From: Peptococcaceae bacterium UBA5356
GTDB lineage: Bacteria > Bacillota > Peptococcia > DRI-13 > DTU073
Length of the DNA: 36,533 nucleotides
Reading direction: 5' to 3'
NCBI GenBank assembly: GCA_002407935.1
Contig: DHPU01000023.1
Location: 22,501-59,033, forward strand
The notes beneath the pieces are model-generated. The model searched no databases. It saw nothing but the letters and a program-made list of their open reading frames with translations, and was not told where the DNA came from. Below are positions 1 to 8,758 of the stretch, piece by piece (the stretch's first letter is position 1; every line of letters starts with the position of its first letter). A program made the translations under genes and the position numbers.

Positions 1-2
1 TT

Positions 3-20
3 GTTTTGCTTGTTTTGCTT
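3..20. repeat. 9-bp tandem repeat downstream of stp
   Basis: Two adjacent copies of GTTTTGCTT sit directly after the stp stop codon, at the window edge. On the transcribed (minus) strand this is an A/C-rich spacer before whatever gene follows, probably a PASTA-type Ser/Thr kinase. The array may continue outside the window. No function is apparent. Confidence 0.5.
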
Positions 21-22
21 GT

Positions 23-739
23 TTATTCACATTGAACTAGCACAGCCGTAATATTATCATTTCCACCACGTTCCAGTGCTAAGTTTACCATTTTTTCTAC
101 TTTAACTTTTAAACTATCCTGAACAGTGAAGATTTCTTGAATTTCTTCATCAGTAACCTGATTATATAACCCATCTGTGCAAAGCAAAAGCAGATCCCCT
201 TTCTGCACAGACAAATCCAGTAAATCAATTTGGGGCTGCTCATTAACCCCCAAAGCCCTGGTTAAGATATTACGCCGCGGATGATTCAGAGCCTCCTCCA
301 TCGTTAATTCTCCTTTTTGCAGTAACTCATTTACTAAAGAATGATCCTGTGTCAAAAGCCTGAAGCTACCCTCTCTAAACAAATAGGCGCGACTATCACC
401 AATATGAGCAATACACAATTTTCCGGGAAAAAGCCTTGCTGCAGTTACCGTAGTCCCCATCCCAAAATATTCTTCATCTTTCCCTTGCTCTAAAATTTGT
501 TTATTAGCTTTCAGTAAAGAATTTAAAAGCATTTCGCTACAGCTACAGTTATCCGGACTCACTAGTGAAGCTACTTCTTCATCTAAAATCCGGATAGCTA
601 TACCACTGGCTACCTGTCCTCCGGCATAACCCCCCATGCCATCTGCCACGGCATAAAGACCTCTTTCCATTGAAACCAAGTAGCTATCTTCATTCTCTTT
701 TCTTACTTTGCCAATTTCCGATAAAGCTATCGCATTCAC
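23..739 (-). CDS. stp: PP2C-family protein serine/threonine phosphatase (Stp/PrpC)
   Basis: A 238-residue PPM/PP2C phosphatase, expected to remove phosphate from Ser/Thr residues in the cytosol and to oppose a PrkC-type kinase. The metal-binding PP2C motifs are present in order: KENEDS near residue 14, VADGMGG near 32, GDSRAYL near 114, CTDGLYNQV near 187 and GGNDNIT near 226. Length matches the bacterial family (about 240-250). The start is GTG, 7 nt after an AGGTGA ribosome site that overlaps the upstream rlmN stop, so the two genes are closely linked. The rsmB-rlmN-stp order, usually followed by prkC and a ribosome GTPase, is common in Firmicutes. The kinase itself would lie outside the window. 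Family assignment is secure; the partner kinase is inferred. Confidence 0.96.
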   Translation of the reverse strand: MNAIALSEIGKVRKENEDSYLVSMERGLYAVADGMGGYAGGQVASGIAIRILDEEVASLVSPDNCSCSEMLLNSLLKANKQILEQGKDEEYFGMGTTVTAARLFPGKLCIAHIGDSRAYLFREGSFRLLTQDHSLVNELLQKGELTMEEALNHPRRNILTRALGVNEQPQIDLLDLSVQKGDLLLLCTDGLYNQVTDEEIQEIFTVQDSLKVKVEKMVNLALERGGNDNITAVLVQCE

Positions 740-750
740 TGCTGTTCACC

Positions 751-1800
751 TCACTTAGAACCGCCCGCTAATTGACCACAAGCTGCTGCAATATCACTGC
801 CCTTTTCTTCCCTTATTACCGCTTCCAATCCGGCTTCCTGCAACACCTTCATAAATTTTGTGATTTCTTCCCTCGTGGGCCGGCAATATTGACCATGTGC
901 AATTGTATTAAGAGGTATCAGGTTAAGATTAGCCTTGAGTCCCTTTAACAGTCTGACTAATTCTTTAGCGTTCTGCACAGTATCATTAAAATTCCTAATC
1001 AAAGCATATTCAAAAGTCACCCTCCGCCCTGTTTTGCTAATATAATGGCGACAGGCTCCTATTAGTTCTTCTAAAGGATACGTCTTGTTTACCGGCATAA
1101 TTTGATTTCTTAACTCATTATTGGGAGCATGCAAAGAAATAGCCAGTACAATGTCTAATTCTTCTAAAGCTAAACGCTCAATCTGCGGAACAAGCCCACA
1201 GGTGGAAATAGTGATCCGTCTCATCCCGATTTTTTGACCATCCTCATGATTTAATAGTTTAATACTTTTTAAGACAGCAGGCAAGTTTAAAAGAGGTTCA
1301 CCCATCCCCATATAAACAAGATTATTTATTTTAATTCCCTGTAATAATGAGCTGGTATCCAAGATCTGGCTTACTATTTCCCCTGCGGAAAGATTCCTGG
1401 TAAAGCCCAATTTGCCGGTAGCACAAAAACTACAATTCATCGGACACCCTACCTGGGTAGAAAGACAAAGGGTCGTACGTTTTCTGGTAAAATCACCCTC
1501 ATGAAAAAGCAGCACGCTTTCAATTTTTTGTCCATCGGCTAATTTCCACAAGTATTTACGAGTCCCATCCTTACTAACCTGTTCCCACACAAGTTGCAGA
1601 GGAACCAAGCTAAAATGGTCGGCTAATTTTTCCCGTAATTCTATACTTAGATTCGTCATTTCTTGCCAAGACTGAACTCTTTGCACCTGCACCCAGTTAA
1701 AAACCTGTTTCCCACGAAAAGGCTTTTCCTGTAGATTAGTCATCTGCTCCATTATTTCTTCTTGAGTCAAACCCCTTATCTCCGGACTATCTTCTTTCAT
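751..1800 (-). CDS. rlmN: 23S rRNA (A2503-C2)/tRNA (A37-C2) methyltransferase RlmN
   Basis: Radical-SAM methyltransferase that methylates C2 of adenine in 23S rRNA and some tRNAs. The 4Fe-4S motif is CPMNCSFC (cysteines near 119, 123 and 126). GMGEPL follows for SAM binding, and a C-terminal Cys in AACGQL near 341 forms the protein-methyl intermediate known for this family. An upstream ATG at 1827 overlaps the rsmB stop as ATGA but has no ribosome site. The ATG at 1800 is preceded by AAGGAG with 6 nt spacing and gives a usual 349-residue protein, so I chose it; the longer form adds nine Lys/Glu-rich residues. It lies between rsmB and stp in a tight operon. Confidence 0.96.
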   Translation of the reverse strand: MKEDSPEIRGLTQEEIMEQMTNLQEKPFRGKQVFNWVQVQRVQSWQEMTNLSIELREKLADHFSLVPLQLVWEQVSKDGTRKYLWKLADGQKIESVLLFHEGDFTRKRTTLCLSTQVGCPMNCSFCATGKLGFTRNLSAGEIVSQILDTSSLLQGIKINNLVYMGMGEPLLNLPAVLKSIKLLNHEDGQKIGMRRITISTCGLVPQIERLALEELDIVLAISLHAPNNELRNQIMPVNKTYPLEELIGACRHYISKTGRRVTFEYALIRNFNDTVQNAKELVRLLKGLKANLNLIPLNTIAHGQYCRPTREEITKFMKVLQEAGLEAVIREEKGSDIAAACGQLAGGSK

Positions 1801-1823
1801 CTTTTTCTCCTTGCTTTTCTCCC

Positions 1824-3176
1824 TCATGCTTTTTTTTGCACTCCGGCAATAAAAAAGCCTTCCATCCCATCCCGAAAGGGCAAAAACTGCCTGCTCCCCT
1901 TTTGTAATTCCGCTTTTTCCGCCTGAGTCTGCGCCGTATATGGGAAATAAGGAGTAAGATCATAACTGGCTAAATCAGCATGTGTCTGCTTGAATTTCTC
2001 TATCAACTGCTCATTCTCTTCCGGTTCCAAGGTACAAGTACTATAAATAAGTCTCCCCCCAGGGGTCAACTTCTGATACACGTTCTCCATAATTTTACTC
2101 TGTAAGGCGGCTAGTTCCTTAATTTCTTCCTCTTTCTTACGCCACCGAGCATCAGATCTCCTTCTTAAGACGCCTAATCCTGAACAAGGAGCATCTACCA
2201 GCACTAAGTCATAGGAACGTTCCAACTCCTTAGCTAAACAAGTTGCATCCAAAACTCGTGTTTTAATATTCTCTATCCCTAAACGATCGGCATTTTCCTC
2301 AATGAGCTTGATCCGATGCTGATGAATGTCACAAGCTAAAATTGTGCCCCTATTCTTCATCAACTGCGCAAGATGGGTCGTCTTCCCACCAGGCCCTGCA
2401 CAAACATCCAGCACCTCCGTATCAGGTTGCGGACTAACTACATGTGCTGCGATCATGGAGCTTTCATCCTGAACCGTAAAAAGTCCTTCCTGAAAACTAG
2501 GGAGAGAAACCAAGGAAGGAGCTGATTTTAAGAGTAAGCCCTCCGGTACACGTAAACTTCTCTCCACCACGCATCCTTCGGAAATTAATCTTTCCGCCAG
2601 TTCTGGAGGAGAATACCTTAAGGTATTAACTCTAATCCATAATTCCGCCGGTGCATTATTATATGCGCAAAGTTTTACCGTATTTTCCCATCCATAGCGG
2701 GTTAACCACCGTTTCAACATCCAACGCGGATGTGAATAAACAATCTCTAAATAGGCCAAAGGATTTTGCGCGACATCAGGTAATAAAACCTTTTCCGGAT
2801 TCCTTAAATAATTACGCAAAACTCCGTTAATTAAAGAGGCCACCCCCGTATGAAAAAACCGGCGAGCCAACTTTACCGCTTCATTAGTTACGGCAAAAGC
2901 CGGTATCCTATCCATAAAAAGCAATTGGTAAAACGCCAGCCGCAGTAAAAGGCGAGGCCCTTTTTCTAGTTTCTCCGCTTTTTTGACAGTCTGGTCAACC
3001 AGCCAATCCAAGCGAGCTCGATATTTAACCGTCCCATAAACAAGCTCGGTTATCAAGCTTCTATCCACAGAAAGAAGCTTTTGCTCTCTTCTTAAAAATT
3101 GGTCAAGAGCCAGATTCGCATAAGCTCCTTCCTCAATTTCCCATAAGACCCGATAAGCAATTTCCCTGGCTTTCAT
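1824..3176 (-). CDS. rsmB: 16S rRNA (cytosine967-C5)-methyltransferase RsmB
   Basis: A 450-residue SAM-dependent m5C methyltransferase for 16S rRNA. The first 130 or so residues form the NusB-like RNA-binding domain. The catalytic domain follows, with SAM motif AGPGGKT at 260-266, the motif IV cysteine in DAPCSG (Cys331) and the catalytic cysteine in STCTLEPEEN (Cys381). Length is normal. The ATG directly abuts the stop codon of the upstream protease gene, with no intergenic base, indicating translational coupling. It is part of the def-fmt-DUF116-protease-rsmB-rlmN-stp run that is widespread in clostridia. Confidence 0.97.
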   Translation of the reverse strand: MKAREIAYRVLWEIEEGAYANLALDQFLRREQKLLSVDRSLITELVYGTVKYRARLDWLVDQTVKKAEKLEKGPRLLLRLAFYQLLFMDRIPAFAVTNEAVKLARRFFHTGVASLINGVLRNYLRNPEKVLLPDVAQNPLAYLEIVYSHPRWMLKRWLTRYGWENTVKLCAYNNAPAELWIRVNTLRYSPPELAERLISEGCVVERSLRVPEGLLLKSAPSLVSLPSFQEGLFTVQDESSMIAAHVVSPQPDTEVLDVCAGPGGKTTHLAQLMKNRGTILACDIHQHRIKLIEENADRLGIENIKTRVLDATCLAKELERSYDLVLVDAPCSGLGVLRRRSDARWRKKEEEIKELAALQSKIMENVYQKLTPGGRLIYSTCTLEPEENEQLIEKFKQTHADLASYDLTPYFPYTAQTQAEKAELQKGSRQFLPFRDGMEGFFIAGVQKKA

Positions 3177-3875
3177 CTAATCATCCCTATTCCCTAAAAC
3201 GCCCGAAATTAATAACAGACGTACCAGTTGCAGTAAACTAACCAACACAGCCGCTACATAAGTCAAGGCAGCGGCGTTTAACACCTTTCTCGTACCGGCA
3301 ACCTCTGTACGAGCAATAAAATTATGCCCCTCCAATAAGGCAATAGCCCGATTAGAAGCATTAAATTCTACCGGTAAGGTCACTAATTGGAAAATGATTA
3401 CGGCGGAAAATAACCATAACCCCACTTCTACTAAAACAGGACTAAAAACGAATCCTAACAAAAAAAGCGGCAAAGCCAAACTGGAACCAAAATTAGCTAC
3501 CGGAACAAGACTATGGCGAATATTTAGGGGAAGATAACCGGTGGCATGCTGCAGGGCATGACCGGCTTCATGAGCCGCTACCCCTAAAGAAGCCAGAGAA
3601 GAGCCTCTGTATACTTCCGGCGAGAGCCGCAACACCTTATCCCGCGGATCATAATGATCAGTAAGCTGTCCCTCAATCATCTCCACCGCTACATGATCAA
3701 CTCCTTGAGCATGTAAAATTTCTCTAGCCGCCTGAGCTCCTGTCATCCCATTTTGGGAACCGACACGAGAAAAACGTCTAAAAGCAGATTGTACCTTAAA
3801 CTGAGCATACATTGCTAAGAGTAAACCAGGAATAACGATGATCATTGTGGGATCAAAAAAGGGGTTAAAATACAT
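3177..3875 (-). CDS. YugP-like membrane zinc metallopeptidase
   Basis: A 232-residue integral membrane protein of the YugP/neutral zinc metallopeptidase family (Zn_peptidase_2). A hydrophobic segment lies at the N-terminus. The zinc motif HEAGH occurs in GVAAHEAGHALQHATG near residue 100, and several hydrophobic segments follow (about 120-165 and 190-225). A downstream Glu in PVEFNASNRA is the likely third zinc ligand. Substrates of this family are not established. A GGGAGGTT ribosome site lies about 10 nt before the ATG, inside the 3' end of the DUF116 gene. The gene is wedged between DUF116 and rsmB in a fully coupled operon, which suggests a housekeeping membrane quality-control role; that is inference. 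Confidence 0.9.
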   Translation of the reverse strand: MYFNPFFDPTMIIVIPGLLLAMYAQFKVQSAFRRFSRVGSQNGMTGAQAAREILHAQGVDHVAVEMIEGQLTDHYDPRDKVLRLSPEVYRGSSLASLGVAAHEAGHALQHATGYLPLNIRHSLVPVANFGSSLALPLFLLGFVFSPVLVEVGLWLFSAVIIFQLVTLPVEFNASNRAIALLEGHNFIARTEVAGTRKVLNAAALTYVAAVLVSLLQLVRLLLISGVLGNRDD

Positions 3876-3877
3876 TT

Positions 3878-4684
3878 TTATAAACCTCCCAATTTTTCAT
3901 TATTATGCTGAAAATAGCTGATTGCTTCCTCTACCTTTCTTAAATCAACCCTCGTATTAGCACAAGGACCTTCCGGCCGCTCATTAACGATCCCATAGAC
4001 AGGTAACCCTTCTATATCCTGAATTCCGCTGGTCAAATCTCTTTCACAGGCAATGGCCACAATGGCTTGGGGGCGCCTTTCCTTAACAACCTTACGGGCT
4101 AACGTTCCTCCGGTCACTACGACAAGATCGGCCTCCAGCTTTTGCGCTAATTTAATTAAATCCGCGATAGGGCATTTACCGCATCCTTTACAGTTATGCA
4201 CATTAATCGTTATTTTATAAAGACAATGGCTCCACTGTAAGCAATGCGGCGCCAGAATAAGCACCTTTTGCAAAGCCTGTGGCCTAGTTTGCATCCTCAC
4301 CAATTGATTAGAAACCTGAATATAGGAGTTTTTAACCTTTTCCTCCTCCAGCCCAAACCACTTGCCTAGACGAAGAGCTACCGGAAAAAGGACACTGGTC
4401 GCCGTATGCATAATCCTCTGCAAAGAAGTAAGATCCTTAGATCTCCACAGACTCCAAATTAAGCCCAGCAGCCCCACCGCTAACAAAATAAAGAAAAGGA
4501 GAGCCACGGTAATAATACTGGTCAACAAAATTTTATTGAAATAAAAAGCCTGCCGTGAAACAATCCACCAAGCAAAAGCAACCACCAGCACCAAAAATAG
4601 GAGACTGCAAACAAGGAGACCGATAAATATTCTTTTTTTCACTTTTTTCTCTACTTCATTCATTTCCTGCATTATCGAAGACAT
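3878..4684 (-). CDS. DUF116 domain membrane protein with cysteine cluster
   Basis: About 268 residues. Two hydrophobic segments lie near the N-terminus, followed by a soluble DUF116 domain. This carries CLQWSHC and then a closely spaced CKGCGKC, followed by IACERDL and a Cys in EGPCANTR. The cysteine spacing suggests a metal or Fe-S centre, but the function is unknown. The start is uncertain: the ATG at 4684 follows GAGGTG by about 4 nt, a longer form begins at 4708 and shorter ones at 4672 or 4663. All overlap the end of fmt, so translation is probably coupled. The fmt-DUF116-yugP-rsmB neighbourhood recurs in clostridia. Family call is firm; function is open. Confidence 0.88.
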   Translation of the reverse strand: MSSIMQEMNEVEKKVKKRIFIGLLVCSLLFLVLVVAFAWWIVSRQAFYFNKILLTSIITVALLFFILLAVGLLGLIWSLWRSKDLTSLQRIMHTATSVLFPVALRLGKWFGLEEEKVKNSYIQVSNQLVRMQTRPQALQKVLILAPHCLQWSHCLYKITINVHNCKGCGKCPIADLIKLAQKLEADLVVVTGGTLARKVVKERRPQAIVAIACERDLTSGIQDIEGLPVYGIVNERPEGPCANTRVDLRKVEEAISYFQHNNEKLGGL

Positions 4685-5690
4685 TACCCACCTCAAGACG
4701 ATACCCATTAATAAAGCTTTGGGCCGGAATGATTTTTTTGCCTACAGGCTGTACTTGCTTGATTAAAAGACTTCCTACTCCTGTTTGCACTACAAAACCC
4801 TGTCCTTTGACTAAACAAAGCACCATCCCTGGTACAGCTTGCTCCTTTTTTTCTGTTCGCTTCCCTTGCTCTGTTCCCTGAACTTGCTCTGCTTTTTCTG
4901 CTTTCTCAGTTTCTTCAACTTCCTCAGCCTTCATATGCACAAGCTCACTTTCCCAAATTTTCAACGGCTTACCTTGAAAAACGGTGTAAGCCCCAGGCCA
5001 GGGAGCCAAACTTCTAATTTGATTATAAATCATCTGCGCAGAATTAGCCCAGCAAATTAATTCATCTTCCCGCCTAAGCGGAGAGGCATAACTGGAGTCT
5101 TTCTCTACCTGAGCAACAGGCGTGATTTTCCCTTCTTGCCAAGCAGGAAGCGTTTTCATTAATAACTCAGCTCCTACCAAAGCCAGACGATCATGCAATT
5201 GCCCAAAATTCATCTCTGCCATAATCGTTACCTCTGCCTGTGCCAGCATATCCCCAGTATCTAAGCCTTTTTCCATTAACATAATCGTTACCCCGGTCTT
5301 TTTTTCGCCGTTCATTAAGACACGCTGAATCGGGGCCGCGCCTCGATAACGAGGCAATAAAGAAGCATGAACATTAAGACAGCCTAAAGGAGGAATCCTT
5401 AAGATTTTTTCCGGCAGAATTTGCCCAAAAGCTGCCACAATAATTAAGTCCGGCTGGAGCCCTTGTAATTGTTGGATAAAAGCTTCCTCCCTTACCCGCA
5501 AAGGCTGAAGCACTTCCAAGCCTAACTCTACCGCCTTTTCTTTAACGGGAGAAAAACTCACCTTTCTACCCCGCCCTCTAGGTCGGTCGGGCTGCGTTAC
5601 TACCGCCGCAAGCTCTATCCCGCTCTGCTTTAAATTTTCCAAAACCGGCACCGCAAATTCAGGGGTGCCCATAAAGACTATCCGCATCAT
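4656..5690 (-). CDS. fmt: Methionyl-tRNA formyltransferase
   Basis: Transfers a formyl group from 10-formyltetrahydrofolate to initiator Met-tRNA. The N-terminal catalytic domain begins MRIVFMGTPEFAV. The catalytic Asn, His and Asp fall at 106, 108 and 144, in LNVHASLLPRYRG and EKGLDTGDM. The C-terminal tRNA-binding domain follows. At 344 residues it is some 30 longer than usual because of a Glu/Lys/Gln-rich stretch at about 254-285, inside the C-terminal domain. The start at ATG 5690 (or the next ATG, 5687) is 7 nt after GGAG, and only 4 bp separate it from the def stop. Pairing with def is the classic formylation/deformylation couple. Confidence 0.97.
   Translation of the reverse strand: MMRIVFMGTPEFAVPVLENLKQSGIELAAVVTQPDRPRGRGRKVSFSPVKEKAVELGLEVLQPLRVREEAFIQQLQGLQPDLIIVAAFGQILPEKILRIPPLGCLNVHASLLPRYRGAAPIQRVLMNGEKKTGVTIMLMEKGLDTGDMLAQAEVTIMAEMNFGQLHDRLALVGAELLMKTLPAWQEGKITPVAQVEKDSSYASPLRREDELICWANSAQMIYNQIRSLAPWPGAYTVFQGKPLKIWESELVHMKAEEVEETEKAEKAEQVQGTEQGKRTEKKEQAVPGMVLCLVKGQGFVVQTGVGSLLIKQVQPVGKKIIPAQSFINGYRLEVGNVFDNAGNE
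4836..4931 (-). repeat. Low-complexity Glu/Lys-rich coding expansion within fmt
   Basis: This 96-bp purine-rich stretch of fmt encodes a run of short imperfect units built on Glu, Lys, Ala and Gln (such as EKAEKAEQ and GTEQGKRTEK). On the coding strand it contains repeated AGCAGA and GAGCAAG words, which suggests slippage-type growth. It stays in frame and lies between conserved parts of the C-terminal domain. Confidence 0.7.
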
Positions 5691-5694
5691 TATT

Positions 5695-6153
5695 TTACTC
5701 CATCGCTTGAATATTTTGGGCTTTATCAATAAAGAGTATCCCCTCTAAATGATCTATTTCGTGCTGAAATACCCTGGCTAAAAGCCCTTCTGCACTTATT
5801 TCTACTTCCTCGCCTTGACGATTAAGTGCTTTTACTGTCACCTTTTCGGCCCTAGTTACTTCGCCAATTACACCCGGAACACTCAAGCAGCCTTCCATAT
5901 CTGTTTCCGACCCTTCCTGTCTGCTTATTTCCGGATTAATTAATTCATACCAATCTTCCTCAAGATTAACTACAATGACACGTTTCGCAATACCAATCTG
6001 AGGTGCGGCCAATCCTATCCCATTAGCCGAATCCGCTAAGGTATCCCTTAAATTATCCAGTAGTTTCACTATATTAGGCGTAATTTTTACCACCTTTTTG
6101 GCCTGTTGACGTAAGACCTCATCCCCTTTTTCCACGATTTGATAAACCGCCAT
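5695..6153 (-). CDS. def: Peptide deformylase
   Basis: Removes the N-formyl group from nascent proteins in the cytosol. All three deformylase motifs are present: GIGLAAPQIG near 45, EGCLSVPG near 88 with the metal-binding Cys, and QHEIDHLEG near 130 with the two His ligands and catalytic Glu. Two ATGs are adjacent at the start. The second, at 6153, sits 6 nt after a GGGGG ribosome site and gives the usual MAVYQIV beginning, 152 residues; the first ATG is at 6156. The gene is 45 bp after priA and 4 bp before fmt. Confidence 0.97.
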   Translation of the reverse strand: MAVYQIVEKGDEVLRQQAKKVVKITPNIVKLLDNLRDTLADSANGIGLAAPQIGIAKRVIVVNLEEDWYELINPEISRQEGSETDMEGCLSVPGVIGEVTRAEKVTVKALNRQGEEVEISAEGLLARVFQHEIDHLEGILFIDKAQNIQAME

Positions 6154-6201
6154 CATAATCCCCCTTTTTTGTTAAATAACACTCTTTCTCCTAGCTACTC
6201 T

Positions 6202-8649
6202 CTAAAGTAAGCTTTGTGGTTCTATATCAATCACTGTCCGTAATTCTCCACCATATTCCTGCGCCTTTTCCCGGATTTGCCTCGTTAATCTCTGTAAAAC
6301 ATCCAACTTATTACTCTTAATAATTATATGATAACGGAAACGTTTTCTCAAAAACTCTAAAGGTGCTGGTCCCGGACCAAGTAATTCTATGTTTTCCCCC
6401 GAAGTGAAGATCTCCTTTTTTAACATCTCTGCCCAAAGCTGAATCCTCTGCATAACCTGTTTTTCATTATAACCACTTACCAGAATACGAGCAAGATAAA
6501 CAAAAGGAGGATACTGCAACATTTCCCGATTAGCAATTTCTTGCTGATAAAATTCCGGGTAATTTTGACGAACAATCGAAGGGAAAAGATAATGCTCCGG
6601 ATTATAAGTTTGAATTAAGACCTTCCCCGGTTCTTCCCCTCTTCCAGCTCTTCCCGCCACCTGGGTCATTAACTGAAAGGATCGCTCTCCAGCCTGATAA
6701 TCAGGCATATTTAACAAAAAATCCGGATTAATAATTCCCACCAAAGTAACCTGAGGAAAATCCAGGCCTTTCGCAATCATTTGTGTCCCGATCAAGACAC
6801 GAGCTCTCCCTTCTTGAAAGGCTTGAAGCATTTTCATGTGACTATCTTTCTTTTGCGTCGTATCAGTATCCATCCGGATAAATGGTAAAGCAGGAAAGAA
6901 CCTAACCAATTCTTCCGCCACACGTTCAGTTCCCGTCCCAAAATACCGCACATAAGTACTGCCACAAAACGGACAGCTTTTAGGAAGGGCACGAACATAA
7001 TTACAATAATGGCAGACTAATTTAGCTTTAGCACGATGATAATTTAAGGTAATGTTACACCGAGGACAGGTTAGTGGTTTACCACACTCTCGGCACATCA
7101 CATAAGTATGAAAACCTCTTCTATTGATAAATAGAATCGCCTGTTCCCCTGCCTCCATGGTTCTCTGCAGTGCCTCAAGCAGCCTCGTACTGAAAATACT
7201 GCTGTTTCCCTCTTTGATTTCCTTTTTCATATCAATAATTTCTACAACAGGCAAGGGACGGGAAGCCACTCTATAAGGCAAGGTTAATAAACCATATTCT
7301 CCTTTGTTTGCTGCTAGAAAAGAACGCAAAGAAGGTGTCGCCGACCCCATCACCAATACTGCTCTTGTTAATTCTGCCAGCTTTTCCGCTACACAACGAG
7401 CATCATAACGAGGATCCGGCTCATTCTGTTTATAAGTATGCTCATGTTCTTCATCAATAATAATTAAACCTAAAGCTGTAAAAGGGGCAAAAACCGCCGA
7501 ACGTGGACCTAAAACAACTCTGGCCCTACCCTCTTGGATTTTCCGCCATTCATCATGTCTTTCTCCCGGAGATAAGGCACTATGCAAAACGGCTACCTTC
7601 TCCCCGAAAACAGCCACTAATAAAGAAATTGTCTGGGGGGTTAAGGCAATTTCCGGAACCAGATAAAGTACTTGTTTCCCTTGAGCCAAAGCTTTCTCCA
7701 TTACATGCAGATAAACCTCGGTCTTCCCGCTCCCGGTAACTCCATAAAGCAACCATTTCCTTTGCCCTGCCTGTAGGCTCTGACCAATTGTTTCACAAAT
7801 CTGTTGTTGCGCCGTATTGAGCGATTGAGGTCGCTTATTTCTTGATTTTTGCCGCAAAGGATTTCGGTCCATCTCTTCACAAAATATTTCAATGAGATTT
7901 TTTTCAGCTAAAGCTTGGAGAGCCGCCCGATTATATACCCCTTTTTCTTTTAATTCAGCCAAAGAATAGGGTTTTTCTCTTATCATTTCAAACAAAGCCT
8001 TTTGCCGCGGTGCCCTTTTTAACATCTTTTCCTGCTCTGCTTCACCATTAATAGCTTGCTTACCTTCCTTAATCCTGAACATAACTTTTTCTCTTGGGGT
8101 CACCTGAGGTACAAAAACCTTTTTCAGCGTAATAAAATGATTGTCTACTAAATATGCTAACTCCTGCTGGACAGACTGCCCTAATCTTCGTGCAATTCCC
8201 TGGCTAGTCAGTCCTTCTGAGATGTTTTTTCTTAATAACTCCAGAATTCTTCGTTCCTGTTCCTGGAGAAGCAGTTCTCCTACTCCCCCTGTTTCCCCTT
8301 GGTTGTTCAGCAGATAAACAAGCTTTTCCTTCATTCTTACCGGAGGTGGAAGAAAAAGCTGCAAAGCCTTATTAAGTGAACATATATAATACTCGGCAAT
8401 CCAATGGGCCAATTGCAACCCTACCTTTGTTACAAAAGACTCCCCTGGCAAGACCTGCTTTATTTCTTTAATTCTCTTTAAAGCCGGCCTCTCTTCCTGC
8501 ATGGAGAGAATGATCCCCTTGCAAAACTGCTGTCTAACAGGGACTAAAACCAAAGAACCTGCCTCTGTCTTTATGGCAACAGGAATACTATAGGTAAGTA
8601 TCTGATCAAAATTACCGGGGTTTTCCATTATCAGTACATTGGCATACAT
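6202..8649 (-). CDS. priA: Primosomal protein N' (replication restart helicase PriA)
   Basis: An 815-residue 3'-5' superfamily 2 DNA helicase that reloads the replisome at stalled forks. The N-terminal 3'-DNA-end binding region covers about the first 100 residues. Walker A is GVTGSGKT at 303-310 and Walker B is DEEH at 399-402. The zinc-binding cysteines CREC, CPRC, CHYC and CPFC lie in the 520s to 560s. They are followed by helicase motifs in MIAKGLDFP and QVAGRAGRGE. Length is normal. The ATG follows GGGAG with 8 nt spacing. It is the first gene of its unit, preceded by an extended -10 promoter and the terminator of the metK unit. Confidence 0.97.
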   Translation of the reverse strand: MYANVLIMENPGNFDQILTYSIPVAIKTEAGSLVLVPVRQQFCKGIILSMQEERPALKRIKEIKQVLPGESFVTKVGLQLAHWIAEYYICSLNKALQLFLPPPVRMKEKLVYLLNNQGETGGVGELLLQEQERRILELLRKNISEGLTSQGIARRLGQSVQQELAYLVDNHFITLKKVFVPQVTPREKVMFRIKEGKQAINGEAEQEKMLKRAPRQKALFEMIREKPYSLAELKEKGVYNRAALQALAEKNLIEIFCEEMDRNPLRQKSRNKRPQSLNTAQQQICETIGQSLQAGQRKWLLYGVTGSGKTEVYLHVMEKALAQGKQVLYLVPEIALTPQTISLLVAVFGEKVAVLHSALSPGERHDEWRKIQEGRARVVLGPRSAVFAPFTALGLIIIDEEHEHTYKQNEPDPRYDARCVAEKLAELTRAVLVMGSATPSLRSFLAANKGEYGLLTLPYRVASRPLPVVEIIDMKKEIKEGNSSIFSTRLLEALQRTMEAGEQAILFINRRGFHTYVMCRECGKPLTCPRCNITLNYHRAKAKLVCHYCNYVRALPKSCPFCGSTYVRYFGTGTERVAEELVRFFPALPFIRMDTDTTQKKDSHMKMLQAFQEGRARVLIGTQMIAKGLDFPQVTLVGIINPDFLLNMPDYQAGERSFQLMTQVAGRAGRGEEPGKVLIQTYNPEHYLFPSIVRQNYPEFYQQEIANREMLQYPPFVYLARILVSGYNEKQVMQRIQLWAEMLKKEIFTSGENIELLGPGPAPLEFLRKRFRYHIIIKSNKLDVLQRLTRQIREKAQEYGGELRTVIDIEPQSLL

Positions 8650-8676
8650 TTCGGTTTCTCCCTCTGAAAAATCATA

Positions 8677-8712
8677 TTATTTAATTATACCACACCCTCT
8701 GGACATAGAGTA
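8677..8712 (-). promoter_or_regulatory. Extended -10 promoter of the priA-def-fmt operon
   Basis: On the minus strand TGGTATAAT (8692-8684) is a perfect TGnTATAAT extended -10 element. No good -35 hexamer lies 16-18 bp upstream. Predicted transcription would start near 8677, about 28 nt before the priA start. Its position just after the preceding terminator supports it. Confidence 0.7.
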
Positions 8713-8719
8713 TAGCAAC

Positions 8720-8745
8720 TAAAAAGCAGCTGGAATCAGCTGCTT
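8720..8745 (-). terminator. Intrinsic terminator of the metK/8759 operon
   Basis: A perfect 9-bp stem, AAGCAGCTG pairing with CAGCTGCTT, has a 4-nt loop. Read on the minus strand it is followed by a run of five T. It lies 13 bp after the stop of the small membrane protein gene and just upstream of the priA promoter, so it separates the two long operons. Confidence 0.85.
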
Positions 8746-8758
8746 GAAAGAACAGTTT

